Assembly (NCBI RefSeq): GCF_900240945.1
Contig: NZ_OESG01000014.1
Location: 2,861,315-2,925,314 of the forward strand
Direction of reading: 5' to 3'
DNA length: 64,000 bases
Source of the DNA: Mycobacterium sp. 3519A
GTDB taxonomy: Bacteria > Actinomycetota > Actinomycetes > Mycobacteriales > Mycobacteriaceae
Position 1 is the first letter of the stretch. Each line of letters begins with the position of its first letter. Both the position numbers and the translations under genes were made by a program. Shown here piece after piece: positions 1-8,134 of this stretch. The notes beneath the pieces are model-generated. The model had not been told where the DNA came from. It saw only the letters and a list, made by a program, of their open reading frames with translations, and did not search any database.

Positions 1-15
1 TGCTGGCGTCGCGGG

Positions 16-408
16 TCAGCCGGCACCCGAGCCGTAGGGCCGGGTGAGGATTTCCAGATAGTGTCCGCCCGGGTCCTGGAAGTACACGCCGCGGCCGCCG
101 TCGTTGTGGTTGATCTCGCCGGGTCTGCTGCCGTGCGGATCCGCCCAGTGCTGTATGCCGCGGTCGCGGATGCGGCCGTAGATCGCGTCGAACTCGTCCT
201 CGGAAACCAGGAAGGCATAGTGCTGCGGGCGGATGTCCTCCTCCGGTCCCACCTGCGCGTAGTCGAGGCTGACGCCGTGATTCAGTTCGACGGCCAAAAA
301 CGGGCCGAATTCCCTGGCGCGTGGCAGACCGAACAACTCGGTGAAAAACCGGGCTGACTCCTCGCGGTCTTTCGCCGCGACGATGGTGTGGTTGAACGTT
401 ATTGCCAT
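16..408 (-). CDS. VOC/glyoxalase-fold protein
   Basis: A 130-aa single-domain vicinal-oxygen-chelate protein. The N-terminus has the usual beta-alpha-beta start (MAITFNHTIVAAKD), a first-half Glu/His pattern, and the C-terminal strand FQDPGGHYLEILT that normally supplies a metal ligand Glu (second E of the YLEI strand). This fold is shared by glyoxalases, dioxygenases and antibiotic-binding proteins, so the substrate cannot be told. The start chosen is the ATG at 408; an in-frame ATG two codons upstream (414) is equally possible. The upstream extension of the open frame is antisense to the divergent acetyltransferase and is not used. Only 13-19 bp separate it from that divergent gene, so the two promoters must overlap coding sequence. 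Confidence 0.8.
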   Translation of the reverse strand: MAITFNHTIVAAKDREESARFFTELFGLPRAREFGPFLAVELNHGVSLDYAQVGPEEDIRPQHYAFLVSEDEFDAIYGRIRDRGIQHWADPHGSRPGEINHNDGGRGVYFQDPGGHYLEILTRPYGSGAG

Positions 409-427
409 ATCCATCCACGATAGGCCT

Positions 428-958
428 ATGTCGGAAGTCGAGACGCTCACCGGGCCACGGGTGACATTGCGCGCACCCACGATCGACGACGCGCAGCCAC
501 TCTTCGACCGCGTGGTGTCTGACCCGGAGGTTTCCCGATACATGTCGTGGCGCACACATGCCGATGTATCCGAGACGCGGCGGGTGATCACCGAGATCTT
601 CAACGTCGGCGGCGAGACCACGTGGATCATCGAACTCCACGACGGCGACGGTCCGGTCGGGGTCTGCGGCTGGCGCAGGCCGCAACCGCACATCATCGAC
701 TTCGGCTATTTCCTGGGCAGGCGCTGGTGGCGCCAGGGGCTGATGTCCGAAGTCGTGCAACTGCTTCTGGACAAGGCCCAGCGCGACCCGACCGTGTATC
801 GGGTCACCGCGCACTGCCATGTCGACAACGCCGGGTCCGCCGCGCTGCTGCAACGCAGCGGCCTGACGCTCGAAGGCCGGCTGGCCCGCTATGCCGTGCT
901 GCCGAACATCAGCGGCGAGCCGCAGGACTGCCTGCTGTTCGGCAAGGCTCTGCGGTGA
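428..958 (+). CDS. GNAT family N-acetyltransferase (RimJ/RimL type)
   Basis: A 176-aa protein with the Acetyltransf_3 pattern: N-terminal strand LTGPRVTLRAPTIDDA, central WIIELHDGDGPVG strand, then the acetyl-CoA-binding region FGYFLGRRWWRQGLMSE and a late strand CHVDNAGSAALLQRSGLTLEG typical of RimJ/RimL enzymes that acetylate protein N-termini or small amines. The start ATG at 428 lies immediately beside the divergent VOC gene and abuts a perfect 10-bp palindrome (420-429). The substrate is unknown. The next gene starts 30 bp downstream on the same strand, so the two may be co-transcribed. Confidence 0.85.
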   Translation: MSEVETLTGPRVTLRAPTIDDAQPLFDRVVSDPEVSRYMSWRTHADVSETRRVITEIFNVGGETTWIIELHDGDGPVGVCGWRRPQPHIIDFGYFLGRRWWRQGLMSEVVQLLLDKAQRDPTVYRVTAHCHVDNAGSAALLQRSGLTLEGRLARYAVLPNISGEPQDCLLFGKALR

Positions 959-987
959 CGACGCGGCCCGGGTGGTACGAAGGATCG

Positions 988-2001
988 ATGGCGTTCGACT
1001 TATCTGATCTTTCGGTGCCCATCCTCGTCGCCCCGATGGCCGGTGGGCCGACGACGCCACAACTCGCCGCGGCGGGCACCAACGCAGGCGGCCTCGGTTT
1101 CGTCGCGGCGGGCTATCTGACACCGGAGGTGTTCGCCGAGCGGCTGTCCGCGGCCCGCAACCTCACGTCCGGCCCTATCGGCGCGAATCTGTTTGCCCCA
1201 CAACCGAGTGCGGGCACCCGCGAGGACATCGCCCGGTACGCGAAGGCGCTCGCGGGGGAAGCCGAGCGGTACGGCGCGCAACTCGGCGAGCCCCGGTTCG
1301 ACGACGACCACTGGGCGGCCAAGATCGAGGTGCTGCTCGACGTGCGACCGGAGGTCGCGTCGTTCACCTTCGGCGCGCCGAGCGCCGACGAGTGCCACCG
1401 GTTGCGGGAGGCGGGCATCGCTGTGGTCGGCACCGTGACGACGGTGGCCGAGGCGCGCACGGCCGTCGCCAACGGTGTCGACGCGGTCGCGGCGCAGGGA
1501 CCGGCGGCAGGCGGGCATCGCGGCACCTTCGACCCGGGCGTGCCGCCGGCCACTCAACCCCTCGACGAGTTGCTCGCCGAGCTCAAAGCCGCCGTCGACG
1601 TGCCGGTCGTCGTCGCGGGCGGATTGATGACGGCCGAGGACGTCGCGAGAGTCATGGCGGCCGGCGCGGCCGCGGCCCAACTGGGCACCGCGTTCCTGCT
1701 GTCCGACGAAGCGGGTAGCAGCCCGGTGCACCGCGCCGCGCTGCAGGATCCGCGCTTCACCGAAACCGTTGTCACGCGGGCATTCTCGGGCCGCTACGCG
1801 CGCGGGCTGCGCAACCGGTTCGTCGACGAGCACGAGGCGGAGGCGACGTACGGTTACCCGGAGATCCATTGGCTGACCAGCCCGCTGCGCGCCGCGTCGG
1901 TGCGCGCCGGTGACCCGGAAGCCGTCAACGTGTGGGCGGGCACCGGCTACCGGCAGGCCAGGACGGGATCCGTCGCGGAGATAATCGCGTCGTTGACGTA
2001 G
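988..2001 (+). CDS. nitronate monooxygenase / 2-nitropropane dioxygenase-like FMN protein
   Basis: A 337-aa TIM-barrel flavoprotein of the NMO/NPD family. Visible family signatures are the N-terminal PILVAPMAGGPTTPQLAAA, the FMN-phosphate-binding segment VVAGGLMTAEDV...GAAAAQLGTAF and the central QGPAAGGHRGTF loop that holds the catalytic His in nitronate monooxygenases. Such enzymes oxidise alkyl nitronates such as propionate-3-nitronate using FMN and O2; some relatives are enoyl reductases. The start ATG at 988 has an AAGGA motif eight bases upstream and matches the family N-terminus. The gene ends only six bases from the convergent methyltransferase. Confidence 0.85.
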   Translation: MAFDLSDLSVPILVAPMAGGPTTPQLAAAGTNAGGLGFVAAGYLTPEVFAERLSAARNLTSGPIGANLFAPQPSAGTREDIARYAKALAGEAERYGAQLGEPRFDDDHWAAKIEVLLDVRPEVASFTFGAPSADECHRLREAGIAVVGTVTTVAEARTAVANGVDAVAAQGPAAGGHRGTFDPGVPPATQPLDELLAELKAAVDVPVVVAGGLMTAEDVARVMAAGAAAAQLGTAFLLSDEAGSSPVHRAALQDPRFTETVVTRAFSGRYARGLRNRFVDEHEAEATYGYPEIHWLTSPLRAASVRAGDPEAVNVWAGTGYRQARTGSVAEIIASLT

Positions 2002-2007
2002 CGCGGG

Positions 2008-3060
2008 CTACGGACGCGCCTCGTAGACGATGTTGAACGGTGTCTCGGTGGCCCGCCGGAACCGCGTGAAGCCGCCGCCGTCGACGACGACCTCGCGCAG
2101 GCGTTGTTCGCCCGCCTGCGCACCGAGTGCGGGACCGTTGCGCGCCAACGACACCGGCACGCAGACCTGCGACGACGCCCCGTACATCACCCGGCCGACC
2201 GGGTTGAGGTTGTCTTGGACGCGGTCATTTGCGAAGGGCTCCACGATCATTGCGATGCCGTCGCTGGCGAGTGCGTCACGCGCGTGCCGCGCCGCGCCAA
2301 CGGGATCACCCATATCGTGCAGGCAGTCGAAGAACGCGATCAGGTCGAGATCCTTGCCCTGGTAGCTGACGGCGTCGGCCACCTCGAACGTCGCATTCTC
2401 GACACCGGCGGCCGCGGCGCGGGTGGTCGCCACCTGTATGGAGTCTGGGTGGTAGTCGTACCCGATGAACGTCGAATTCGGGTAGGCCTTGGCCATCAGC
2501 ACGGTGCTCGCGCCGTGGCCGCAGCCGACATCGGCGACTGTGGCGCCGGCCTGCAGCCGCTCGACCGCGCCGTCGAGTGCCGGCAGCCACGACCCGAGCA
2601 GGTTCGCGTTGTAACCGGCCCGGAAGAAGCGTTCGGTGCCGACGAACAGGCACGGGTGGTGTTCACCCCATTCCATGCCCTCGCCGGTCTTGAAGTGATC
2701 GACGGTGCGACCGAGCGCGTAGAACAGCGCCTCGACGATGTTGTAAGCACCGGGCATGTCGACCGGCCCGTCGGGATCGGCCAGGCATGCCGCCTGCTCT
2801 GCAGACATCGACCACTTGCCCGTGTCGGGGTCGTATTCGACGTAGCCGGCGGCGCCCTGATTGCCGAGCCACTCCCGGACGTATCGCTCATGAGTGCCCG
2901 TCTTCTCCGCCAACTCGGCCGACGTCAGCGATTCGGCGGCCAGCGCCTTGTACAACCCGAGGCGATCGCCCACCAGCACGAGTGTCGCGCTGACAGCCGC
3001 ACCGAGATCAGCGACCGCCTTGCCCAGGAATTCGTTGAGCTTTGCCTCGTCAATGGCCAT
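2008..3060 (-). CDS. class I SAM-dependent methyltransferase with N-terminal winged helix
   Basis: About 350 aa. Residues 1-110 form a winged-helix segment (LTSAELAEKTGTHERYVREWLGNQ) as in O-methyltransferase-like families; residues 165-330 form a Rossmann SAM domain with motif I ATVADVGCGHGAST, an acidic ribose-binding residue after strand 2 (FIGYDYHPDSI) and the DLIAFFDCLHDMGDP strand-4 region. This resembles the large set of mycobacterial methyltransferases of the UbiE/rRNA-MTase-like type with unknown small-molecule substrates. ATG 3060 is used; an in-frame GTG three codons upstream (3069) follows a purine-rich GGTGGGGG and could be the true start. A strong inverted repeat (3089-3145) lies just upstream. 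Confidence 0.85.
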   Translation of the reverse strand: MAIDEAKLNEFLGKAVADLGAAVSATLVLVGDRLGLYKALAAESLTSAELAEKTGTHERYVREWLGNQGAAGYVEYDPDTGKWSMSAEQAACLADPDGPVDMPGAYNIVEALFYALGRTVDHFKTGEGMEWGEHHPCLFVGTERFFRAGYNANLLGSWLPALDGAVERLQAGATVADVGCGHGASTVLMAKAYPNSTFIGYDYHPDSIQVATTRAAAAGVENATFEVADAVSYQGKDLDLIAFFDCLHDMGDPVGAARHARDALASDGIAMIVEPFANDRVQDNLNPVGRVMYGASSQVCVPVSLARNGPALGAQAGEQRLREVVVDGGGFTRFRRATETPFNIVYEARP

Positions 3061-3088
3061 TGCACTCACCCCCACCCACTTCCTACGC

Positions 3089-3145
3089 CGAACGTTCGTT
3101 ACCGCTCGAAAAATCGCAAAAATTTCGAGCGGTAAGGAACGTTCG
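3089..3145. promoter_or_regulatory. long near-perfect inverted repeat upstream of the methyltransferase
   Basis: Two 23-nt arms (3089-3111 and 3123-3145) are reverse complements with a single mismatch (3098), separated by an 11-nt A-rich spacer. Each outer arm begins with the self-palindromic CGAACGTTCG-like half. It lies between the stop of the DUF4097 gene (3173) and the start of the methyltransferase (3060), both read on the minus strand. It could be a factor-binding operator or a transcript hairpin acting as terminator/attenuator. No U-tract follows the stem on the minus strand, which favours an operator or processing site. Confidence 0.6.
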
Positions 3146-3172
3146 CGCACGTGAGCGCACGAGGGCACGAGG

Positions 3173-4054
3173 CTAGCGCAGGTCGTCGATGATCACGTCG
3201 CCGTTCTCCGAGCGCGCGGTGACGACCGCCGCGGCCTTCTCCCGAGCGGTTGCCTGCGGAACCCGCACCACCGTGTCGCCGTTGTCGGTGCTCGCATTCA
3301 CCGCATAGGGGCCGCGCGCAGGCAGCGCGATGACCACGTCGCCGTTGTCACTGGTGATGTCGATGGTGCGTGGTGCCGCTTCGGCGAAGTCCACCTTGAC
3401 ATCGCCGTTATCGGCTGTGGCAGTGAATGAGTCGGACACCGAGATCGGATCACGGCTGACCACATCGCCGTTGTCGGTGTAGACCTCGATGCGCCGGGCG
3501 GAGCTGCCGAGCACGACCCGACCGTTGTCGGTATGCGCGATCAGTTGATCGATGCCGGCCTGTGCGAACACTATTCCGTTGTCCTGCCGGGTGGTGACCG
3601 ACAATCGTCGGGCCAGCTCCGGCGGCAGCACCAGCGTGATCTCGCCCGCCCGGCCCCAATCCAAGAACGGGGTTGATTCGCCACTGATCGTGATCCGTGT
3701 GTCGTCGCCGTCGGCGTTGACCGCCAGCGGATGTGCCCCGGCCCTGGTCGAATTCACCATCCGCAGATCGGCCCGCGGCTCACGGGCGTCACGGTCGGCG
3801 GTGATGCGGATTGCGACCGGCGTGTCGGCGGTGTCGACCACCACTGACCGCATCCCGGCGGGCAGCGGCTTGCTGTCAGTGATGACCCGGAAGCTGGCGA
3901 TACCCCACGCCACCGTGCCGAGCGAGGCAAGGGCCCCCACCACCAGCACCACCGCGCCGGCGATGAGCACGAACCGGAACGCGGTCCGCCCGCCGGGGGA
4001 CAGCGGAGGCGGCGCACTGGTCGGTGCTGGTGGTGGGGGAGCGAAGGTTGTCAT
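3173..4054 (-). CDS. membrane-anchored DUF4097 beta-repeat protein
   Basis: A 293-aa protein with a Pro-rich cytoplasmic head (residues 1-25), one TM helix (about 28-52) and an extracytoplasmic beta-solenoid-like domain containing repeated D-N-G-D/R-V motifs (six or more between residues 150 and 290), the hallmark of DUF4097. The family includes LiaG-type proteins linked to envelope-stress signalling. It begins 22 bp after the response regulator stop and is in the same direction as the HK and RR genes, so it is probably the third gene of their operon. Function beyond envelope association is not known. Confidence 0.8.
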   Translation of the reverse strand: MTTFAPPPPAPTSAPPPLSPGGRTAFRFVLIAGAVVLVVGALASLGTVAWGIASFRVITDSKPLPAGMRSVVVDTADTPVAIRITADRDAREPRADLRMVNSTRAGAHPLAVNADGDDTRITISGESTPFLDWGRAGEITLVLPPELARRLSVTTRQDNGIVFAQAGIDQLIAHTDNGRVVLGSSARRIEVYTDNGDVVSRDPISVSDSFTATADNGDVKVDFAEAAPRTIDITSDNGDVVIALPARGPYAVNASTDNGDTVVRVPQATAREKAAAVVTARSENGDVIIDDLR

Positions 4055-4076
4055 CAGTCAAAACCCTTTCAGCGGT

Positions 4077-4721
4077 TCACGATTCGAGGTAGCGCAGCAC
4101 CGCGAGCACGCGGCGGTTCTCGCTCTCGTCGGGTGCCAGATCCAGCTTCGTGAAGATCGACGCGATGTGTTTCTCGGCGGACCCGACCGAGATGTGCAGT
4201 GCCGAGGCGATCGCGGAGTTCGTCTTGCCTTCTGCCATCAGTTGCAGCACGTCGCGTTCTCGCGGCGTCAACTCGTCGAGCGCGCTGCGGCGGTGCGAAC
4301 GCACCAGGATCTGCGATACCACCTCCGGATCCAGCACGGTGCCGCCACCACCCACCACGTCGACGGCGTCGAGGAACGCGGGCACGTCGGCGACGCGGTC
4401 CTTGAGCAAATAGCCGAATCCCCTTGTGTCCGAGGCGATCAGGTCAGCGGCATAGCGCTCCTCGACATAGTGCGACAACACCAGCACCGGGGACTCCGGG
4501 TTCTGGCTGCGCAGCAGCGCCGCGGCGCGGATGCCTTCGTCGGTGAACGTGGGAGGCATTCGCACGTCGACGATCGCGAGGTCGGGTCGCTTCTCGTTGA
4601 CCAGACGGAGCAGGTTCGTCGCATCGGGCACACCCGCGACCACCTCGTGGCCGGCGTCGATGAGGATCCGTTCGATGCCTGCGCGCAGCAGCGCCGAATC
4701 CTCGGCGATCACGACGCGCAT
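4077..4721 (-). CDS. NarL/FixJ-type response regulator
   Basis: A 214-aa two-domain regulator. The receiver domain carries the acidic pair ED (residues 7-8), phospho-acceptor Asp52 in AIVDVRMPP, and Lys in the YLLKDRV segment. The C-terminal LuxR-type HTH has ELTPRERDVLQLMAEGKTN and the recognition helix HISVGSAEKHI. ATG 4721 overlaps the end of the histidine kinase gene by 13 bp, a translationally coupled arrangement. It should be phosphorylated by that kinase and control transcription, probably including its own operon with the DUF4097 gene. Confidence 0.92.
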   Translation of the reverse strand: MRVVIAEDSALLRAGIERILIDAGHEVVAGVPDATNLLRLVNEKRPDLAIVDVRMPPTFTDEGIRAAALLRSQNPESPVLVLSHYVEERYAADLIASDTRGFGYLLKDRVADVPAFLDAVDVVGGGGTVLDPEVVSQILVRSHRRSALDELTPRERDVLQLMAEGKTNSAIASALHISVGSAEKHIASIFTKLDLAPDESENRRVLAVLRYLES

Positions 4722-6010
4722 GGCAGTACCGCGGTGACGATGGTCGGCCCGGTGCTGGGGCTGGACACGTGGAAGGTGCCGTGCGCGGCTCGCACCCGTT
4801 CCTCCAGGCCGCGCAGGCCGGTGGCGTTCTCGTCGGTGGTGATCGCGGCGCCTCCGCGGCCGTCGTCGAACACCGATATGTAGAGCTGGTTGGCGGTCTC
4901 GTCGAGTCGCACGGTCACCACCGCCTGCGAGGCGTTGGCGTGTTTGGCGACGTTCGTCACCGCCTCCGCGACGACGAAATACGCGACCGATTCGACTTCG
5001 TCCGGCAATCTGCGCGGCAGGTACACGTTCAGCGTCGTCGGGACCGCCGACCGTTGCACCACTGCCGACAGCGCGGCGTCCAGGCCGCGGTCGGACAGGA
5101 TCGTCGGCGCGATGCCGCGGACCACGTTGCGCAACTCGACGAGCGCACTCTTGGCATCGTCGTGGGCCTCTGCGATCAGCTGTTTGGCCGCGGGCAGGTC
5201 GGTGTCCAGCTTGGTCTGGGCCAGCCCGATGGTCATGGCCAGCGACACCAGTCGGGGCTGCACGCTGTCGTGCAGATCGCGTTCGATTCGGTGGCGCTCC
5301 GTCTGCGCAGACGACACCGCGCCCTGCCGTGCATCGGCCAGCGCACTGACCTGGTGCTGCAGGGCGGCGGTCGGCGAAGGGGACAACAGCCAGCGGTCGA
5401 TCACGGCGTCGACGGCCGGTGCGAAGACCAGGATGGCCACCGCGCCGACGACCGCGAGGACCGCCAGCAGGAACGCCAGCGGCGGCGACAGGAACGACAG
5501 TCCGGCGTCGTCGTCGCTGTGTCTGATGGCGATGGCCGCGGCCGGGCCGAGGAACGCGAACGCCAGCAGCGCAAGTGCCACGCCCGCTGCCAGCATGTCG
5601 TAGGCCATCCGCAGGTAGTGGTGGGCGGTGGCTTTCCAGAACCGGCCGCTGCTGACGTCCAGCCACAGTTGGTGCAGCCACCGCTGGAATCCCGCATACG
5701 GTGACAGCCGTCGCGGGGGAACGGCGATGCCGAGACCGAACGCCGCCTCGCTGCGCAGCCGTTCGACGTGTTCGACGCCGCGCATCAGGTAGATGAACAC
5801 CACCGCCGAAAGGGCGAAACCGATGCCGCTGGGTATCGAGGAGACGCCGATGATCAGGATCGCCAGCGGGATCCAGAACCAGACCGTCGCGACCGCTGCC
5901 CCGGTGAGCAACGACGCGGTGGGGACCACGCCGATGTTGCGGTGACGCACCGTGGCGCCGGCAGCGGGTGCCTGCGCGGTGTCGGGACTCGTGTCGGTGA
6001 GTGCGACCAT
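4709..6010 (-). CDS. sensor histidine kinase (HisKA_3) with multi-TM sensor domain
   Basis: 433 aa. Four likely TM helices (about 33-58, 60-78, 138-163, 176-200) make up the actinobacterial 'putative sensor' type input domain. A HisKA_3 dimerisation helix follows with phospho-acceptor His247 in RDLHDSVQ, and an HATPase_c domain with N-box EAVTNVAKHANA and G-box DDGRGG. It has no large extracytoplasmic domain, so it probably senses the membrane or a partner protein, as in LiaS/DesK-like systems. It is first in a three-gene operon with the response regulator and the DUF4097 protein; this is an inference from overlap and spacing. Confidence 0.92.
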   Translation of the reverse strand: MVALTDTSPDTAQAPAAGATVRHRNIGVVPTASLLTGAAVATVWFWIPLAILIIGVSSIPSGIGFALSAVVFIYLMRGVEHVERLRSEAAFGLGIAVPPRRLSPYAGFQRWLHQLWLDVSSGRFWKATAHHYLRMAYDMLAAGVALALLAFAFLGPAAAIAIRHSDDDAGLSFLSPPLAFLLAVLAVVGAVAILVFAPAVDAVIDRWLLSPSPTAALQHQVSALADARQGAVSSAQTERHRIERDLHDSVQPRLVSLAMTIGLAQTKLDTDLPAAKQLIAEAHDDAKSALVELRNVVRGIAPTILSDRGLDAALSAVVQRSAVPTTLNVYLPRRLPDEVESVAYFVVAEAVTNVAKHANASQAVVTVRLDETANQLYISVFDDGRGGAAITTDENATGLRGLEERVRAAHGTFHVSSPSTGPTIVTAVLPCAS

Positions 6011-6102
6011 GCCTTCAACCTATGGACCGCAGGCGCGAAGCGACACAGCGTTTTCCCGAGATCCTGCCGGGGGAAAACCCCCGCAGGCGCGATGATGACG
6101 CC

Positions 6103-7221
6103 ATGACGACGACGGACCGGCAGCAACGCCTCGGCTTCCTGGGCCCCAACTGGTTCGCCTCGGTGATGGGCACCGGCATCGTGGCTACCGCGGGTGCGAC
6201 CCTGCCGGTTCACATTCCTGGCCTGCGGGCGTTCGCCGAGGCGGTGTGGGTGGCGACGACGGTGTGGCTGGTGATGTTGGTCGTCGCAGTGGTCGCGCAC
6301 TGGGTACGGCATCCGACCGTGGCGCGCAGCCACGCCCACAACCCGCAGATGGGCCACTTCTACGGCGCGGCGCCAATGGCGTTGCTGACCGTCGGCGCCG
6401 GCGCGACGCTCGTCGGAAGGGATCTGATCGGCGAGCAGGCGGCCGTCGACCTGGACTGGGTGCTTTGGACGGCGGGGACGGTCGGCGGGCTGTTCACCGC
6501 GATCAGCATCCCGTACCTGATGTTCACCCAGTACCGGGTGGAACCCGATGCCGCCTTCGGTGGCTGGCTGATGCCGGTGGTGCCGCCCATGGTGTCGGCC
6601 GCGACGGGCGCTCTGCTGATCCCGCACATGGCACCCGGCACCGGCAGGCAAACCATGCTCTACGGGTGTTACGCGATGTTCGGGCTGTCGCTCGTCGCGT
6701 CGCTGATCATCATCACGATGGTGTGGAGTCGGCTAGCGCACTACGGCACCTCCGGTACGGCGCGGGTGCCGACATTGTGGATAGTGCTGGGCCCGCTCGG
6801 TCAATCCATCACGGCGGCAGGGCTTCTCGGCACGAACGCCGCACTCGCGGTCGATCCGGACCTGGCCGACGGCATGGCCGTCTTCGCGATCGTCTACGGG
6901 GTTCCGGTGTGGGGTTTCGCGGTGCTGTGGATCGCGTTGGCGACGGCACTGACGATCCGCACGTTGCGCCGCGGTATGCCGTTCGCACTGACGTGGTGGA
7001 GCCTGACCTTCCCGGTGGGTACCTTCGTCACCGGCACAACGCAGTTGGCGGTGCACACCGGACTGCCGTCGTTTCGCGTCGCCGCCGCCATCGGTTACGT
7101 GGGGCTGCTGAGCACGTGGTGTCTGGTCGCGGTGCGGACATTGCGAGGAGGCTTGCAGGGCAACATCTTCGCGCCGCCTTCGCCGGATCCGGTCAGGGCC
7201 AGGAAGGACCCGCCTGCCTAG
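6103..7221 (+). CDS. TDT family transporter (TehA/SLAC1-like)
   Basis: 372 aa with about ten hydrophobic helices and the family signature GPNWFASVMGTGIVA near the N-terminus, as in tellurite-resistance/dicarboxylate transporters (TehA, Mae1, SLAC1) and sulfite exporters. The transported anion cannot be read from sequence; the family moves C4-dicarboxylates, sulfite or chloride. ATG 6103 is chosen because the signature begins just after it; upstream codons are polar and lie in the divergent promoter region. A GATGAT hexamer six bases before the ATG is a possible -10 for a leaderless mRNA. The gene is divergent from the histidine kinase. Confidence 0.88.
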   Translation: MTTTDRQQRLGFLGPNWFASVMGTGIVATAGATLPVHIPGLRAFAEAVWVATTVWLVMLVVAVVAHWVRHPTVARSHAHNPQMGHFYGAAPMALLTVGAGATLVGRDLIGEQAAVDLDWVLWTAGTVGGLFTAISIPYLMFTQYRVEPDAAFGGWLMPVVPPMVSAATGALLIPHMAPGTGRQTMLYGCYAMFGLSLVASLIIITMVWSRLAHYGTSGTARVPTLWIVLGPLGQSITAAGLLGTNAALAVDPDLADGMAVFAIVYGVPVWGFAVLWIALATALTIRTLRRGMPFALTWWSLTFPVGTFVTGTTQLAVHTGLPSFRVAAAIGYVGLLSTWCLVAVRTLRGGLQGNIFAPPSPDPVRARKDPPA

Positions 7222-7226
7222 CGTGG

Positions 7227-7232
7227 CAGACT
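7227..7232 (+). promoter_or_regulatory. candidate -10 hexamer for a leaderless methyltransferase mRNA
   Basis: CAGACT is followed by exactly six bases (CGCCGC) and then the ATG at 7239, with no Shine-Dalgarno between. In mycobacteria a TANNNT-like -10 placed 6-8 nt before a start codon is the usual signature of a leaderless transcript. The same hexamer-spacer arrangement is seen at the LLM gene (8123). Confidence 0.4.
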
Positions 7233-7238
7233 CGCCGC

Positions 7239-8084
7239 ATGGCGACCGAACCCTTGATCTCTCACGTCTCGGATACGGCGCGCTGGGTTGCCACCTACCG
7301 GGCGATCGAATCGGACCGTCCTGACGCGCTTTTCGACGACCCGCTGGCCGGCAGGCTCGCCGGTGAGCGCGGTCGTGCCATCGTGGCCGAAGGGCCACGC
7401 GCACTTCGCAACGGCTGGTGGTTGGTGGCCCGCACCAAGGTCATCGACGACGTCATCCTCGAGGCCATCGGCGACGGTTGTGACAAGGTGCTCAACCTGG
7501 CCGCGGGACTCGACACCCGGCCGTACCGGCTGGAGCTGCCACCCGATTTCCCGTGGGTGGAGGCGGACCTGCCCGACCTGCTCGCCGAGAAGCAGCAGGC
7601 GTTGGCCGACCAGACCCCGCGCTGCCGGTTGGCCAGGCACGCAGTCGATCTGGCCGATCCCGCCGCCAGGGACGCCTTCCTGGCCGAGGAGTTGGCAGGC
7701 GTCAGCCGAGCCCTGGTCTTGACCGAAGGGCTGCTGATGTATCTCGACCAACGCGACGTGGTGTCGTTGGCGACGGCGCTGAAGCGGCCCGAGGTGGCCT
7801 GGTGGATGCTCGATTTTTCCGGCCCCGGCCTGCAGAAGCGGTTGAACAAGCGAAGCGGGGGCTTGCTGGACAGCGCGCCGTTCAGATTTGCCCCCGAGAA
7901 CGGCGTCGCGTTCTTCGAGGACCTCGGCTGGCGGGCCATCGAAATCGAATCGGTGTTCACGGTGGCGCGCCGCGTCAACCGACTGCCGCGGTGGATGCGC
8001 CCGCTGGCGTGGCTGCCGCAACCCGATCCGCGAAAGCCGGGCAACAACACCTACAGCGGTGTGGTCCGCTTCGCGCAGGCCTGA
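7239..8084 (+). CDS. class I SAM methyltransferase, leucine carboxyl methyltransferase (PPM1/TcmP-like) family
   Basis: 281 aa. It matches the LCMT/TcmP-type family that is strongly expanded in mycobacteria: N-terminal SDTARWVATYRAIESDRPDALFDDPLA, the SAM-binding loop VLNLAAGLDTRPYRLELP, an acidic residue after strand 2 (WVEADLPDLL) and the late motif LTEGLLMYLD. These enzymes methylate carboxylates or hydroxyls of largely unknown substrates. It starts 17 bp after the TDT transporter stop, but the candidate promoter at 7227 suggests it can be transcribed alone. Confidence 0.9.
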   Translation: MATEPLISHVSDTARWVATYRAIESDRPDALFDDPLAGRLAGERGRAIVAEGPRALRNGWWLVARTKVIDDVILEAIGDGCDKVLNLAAGLDTRPYRLELPPDFPWVEADLPDLLAEKQQALADQTPRCRLARHAVDLADPAARDAFLAEELAGVSRALVLTEGLLMYLDQRDVVSLATALKRPEVAWWMLDFSGPGLQKRLNKRSGGLLDSAPFRFAPENGVAFFEDLGWRAIEIESVFTVARRVNRLPRWMRPLAWLPQPDPRKPGNNTYSGVVRFAQA

Positions 8085-8122
8085 CTCTTCCGGGTTGCGG
8101 TGGGCCGCCGACGGGCCCGTGC

Positions 8123-8128
8123 CAGAAT
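8123..8128 (+). promoter_or_regulatory. candidate -10 hexamer for a leaderless LLM mRNA
   Basis: CAGAAT, then CGCCGC (6 nt), then the GTG start at 8135. No Shine-Dalgarno is present. The hexamer plus identical 6-nt spacer closely matches the site before the neighbouring methyltransferase. Confidence 0.45.
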
Positions 8129-8134
8129 CGCCGC

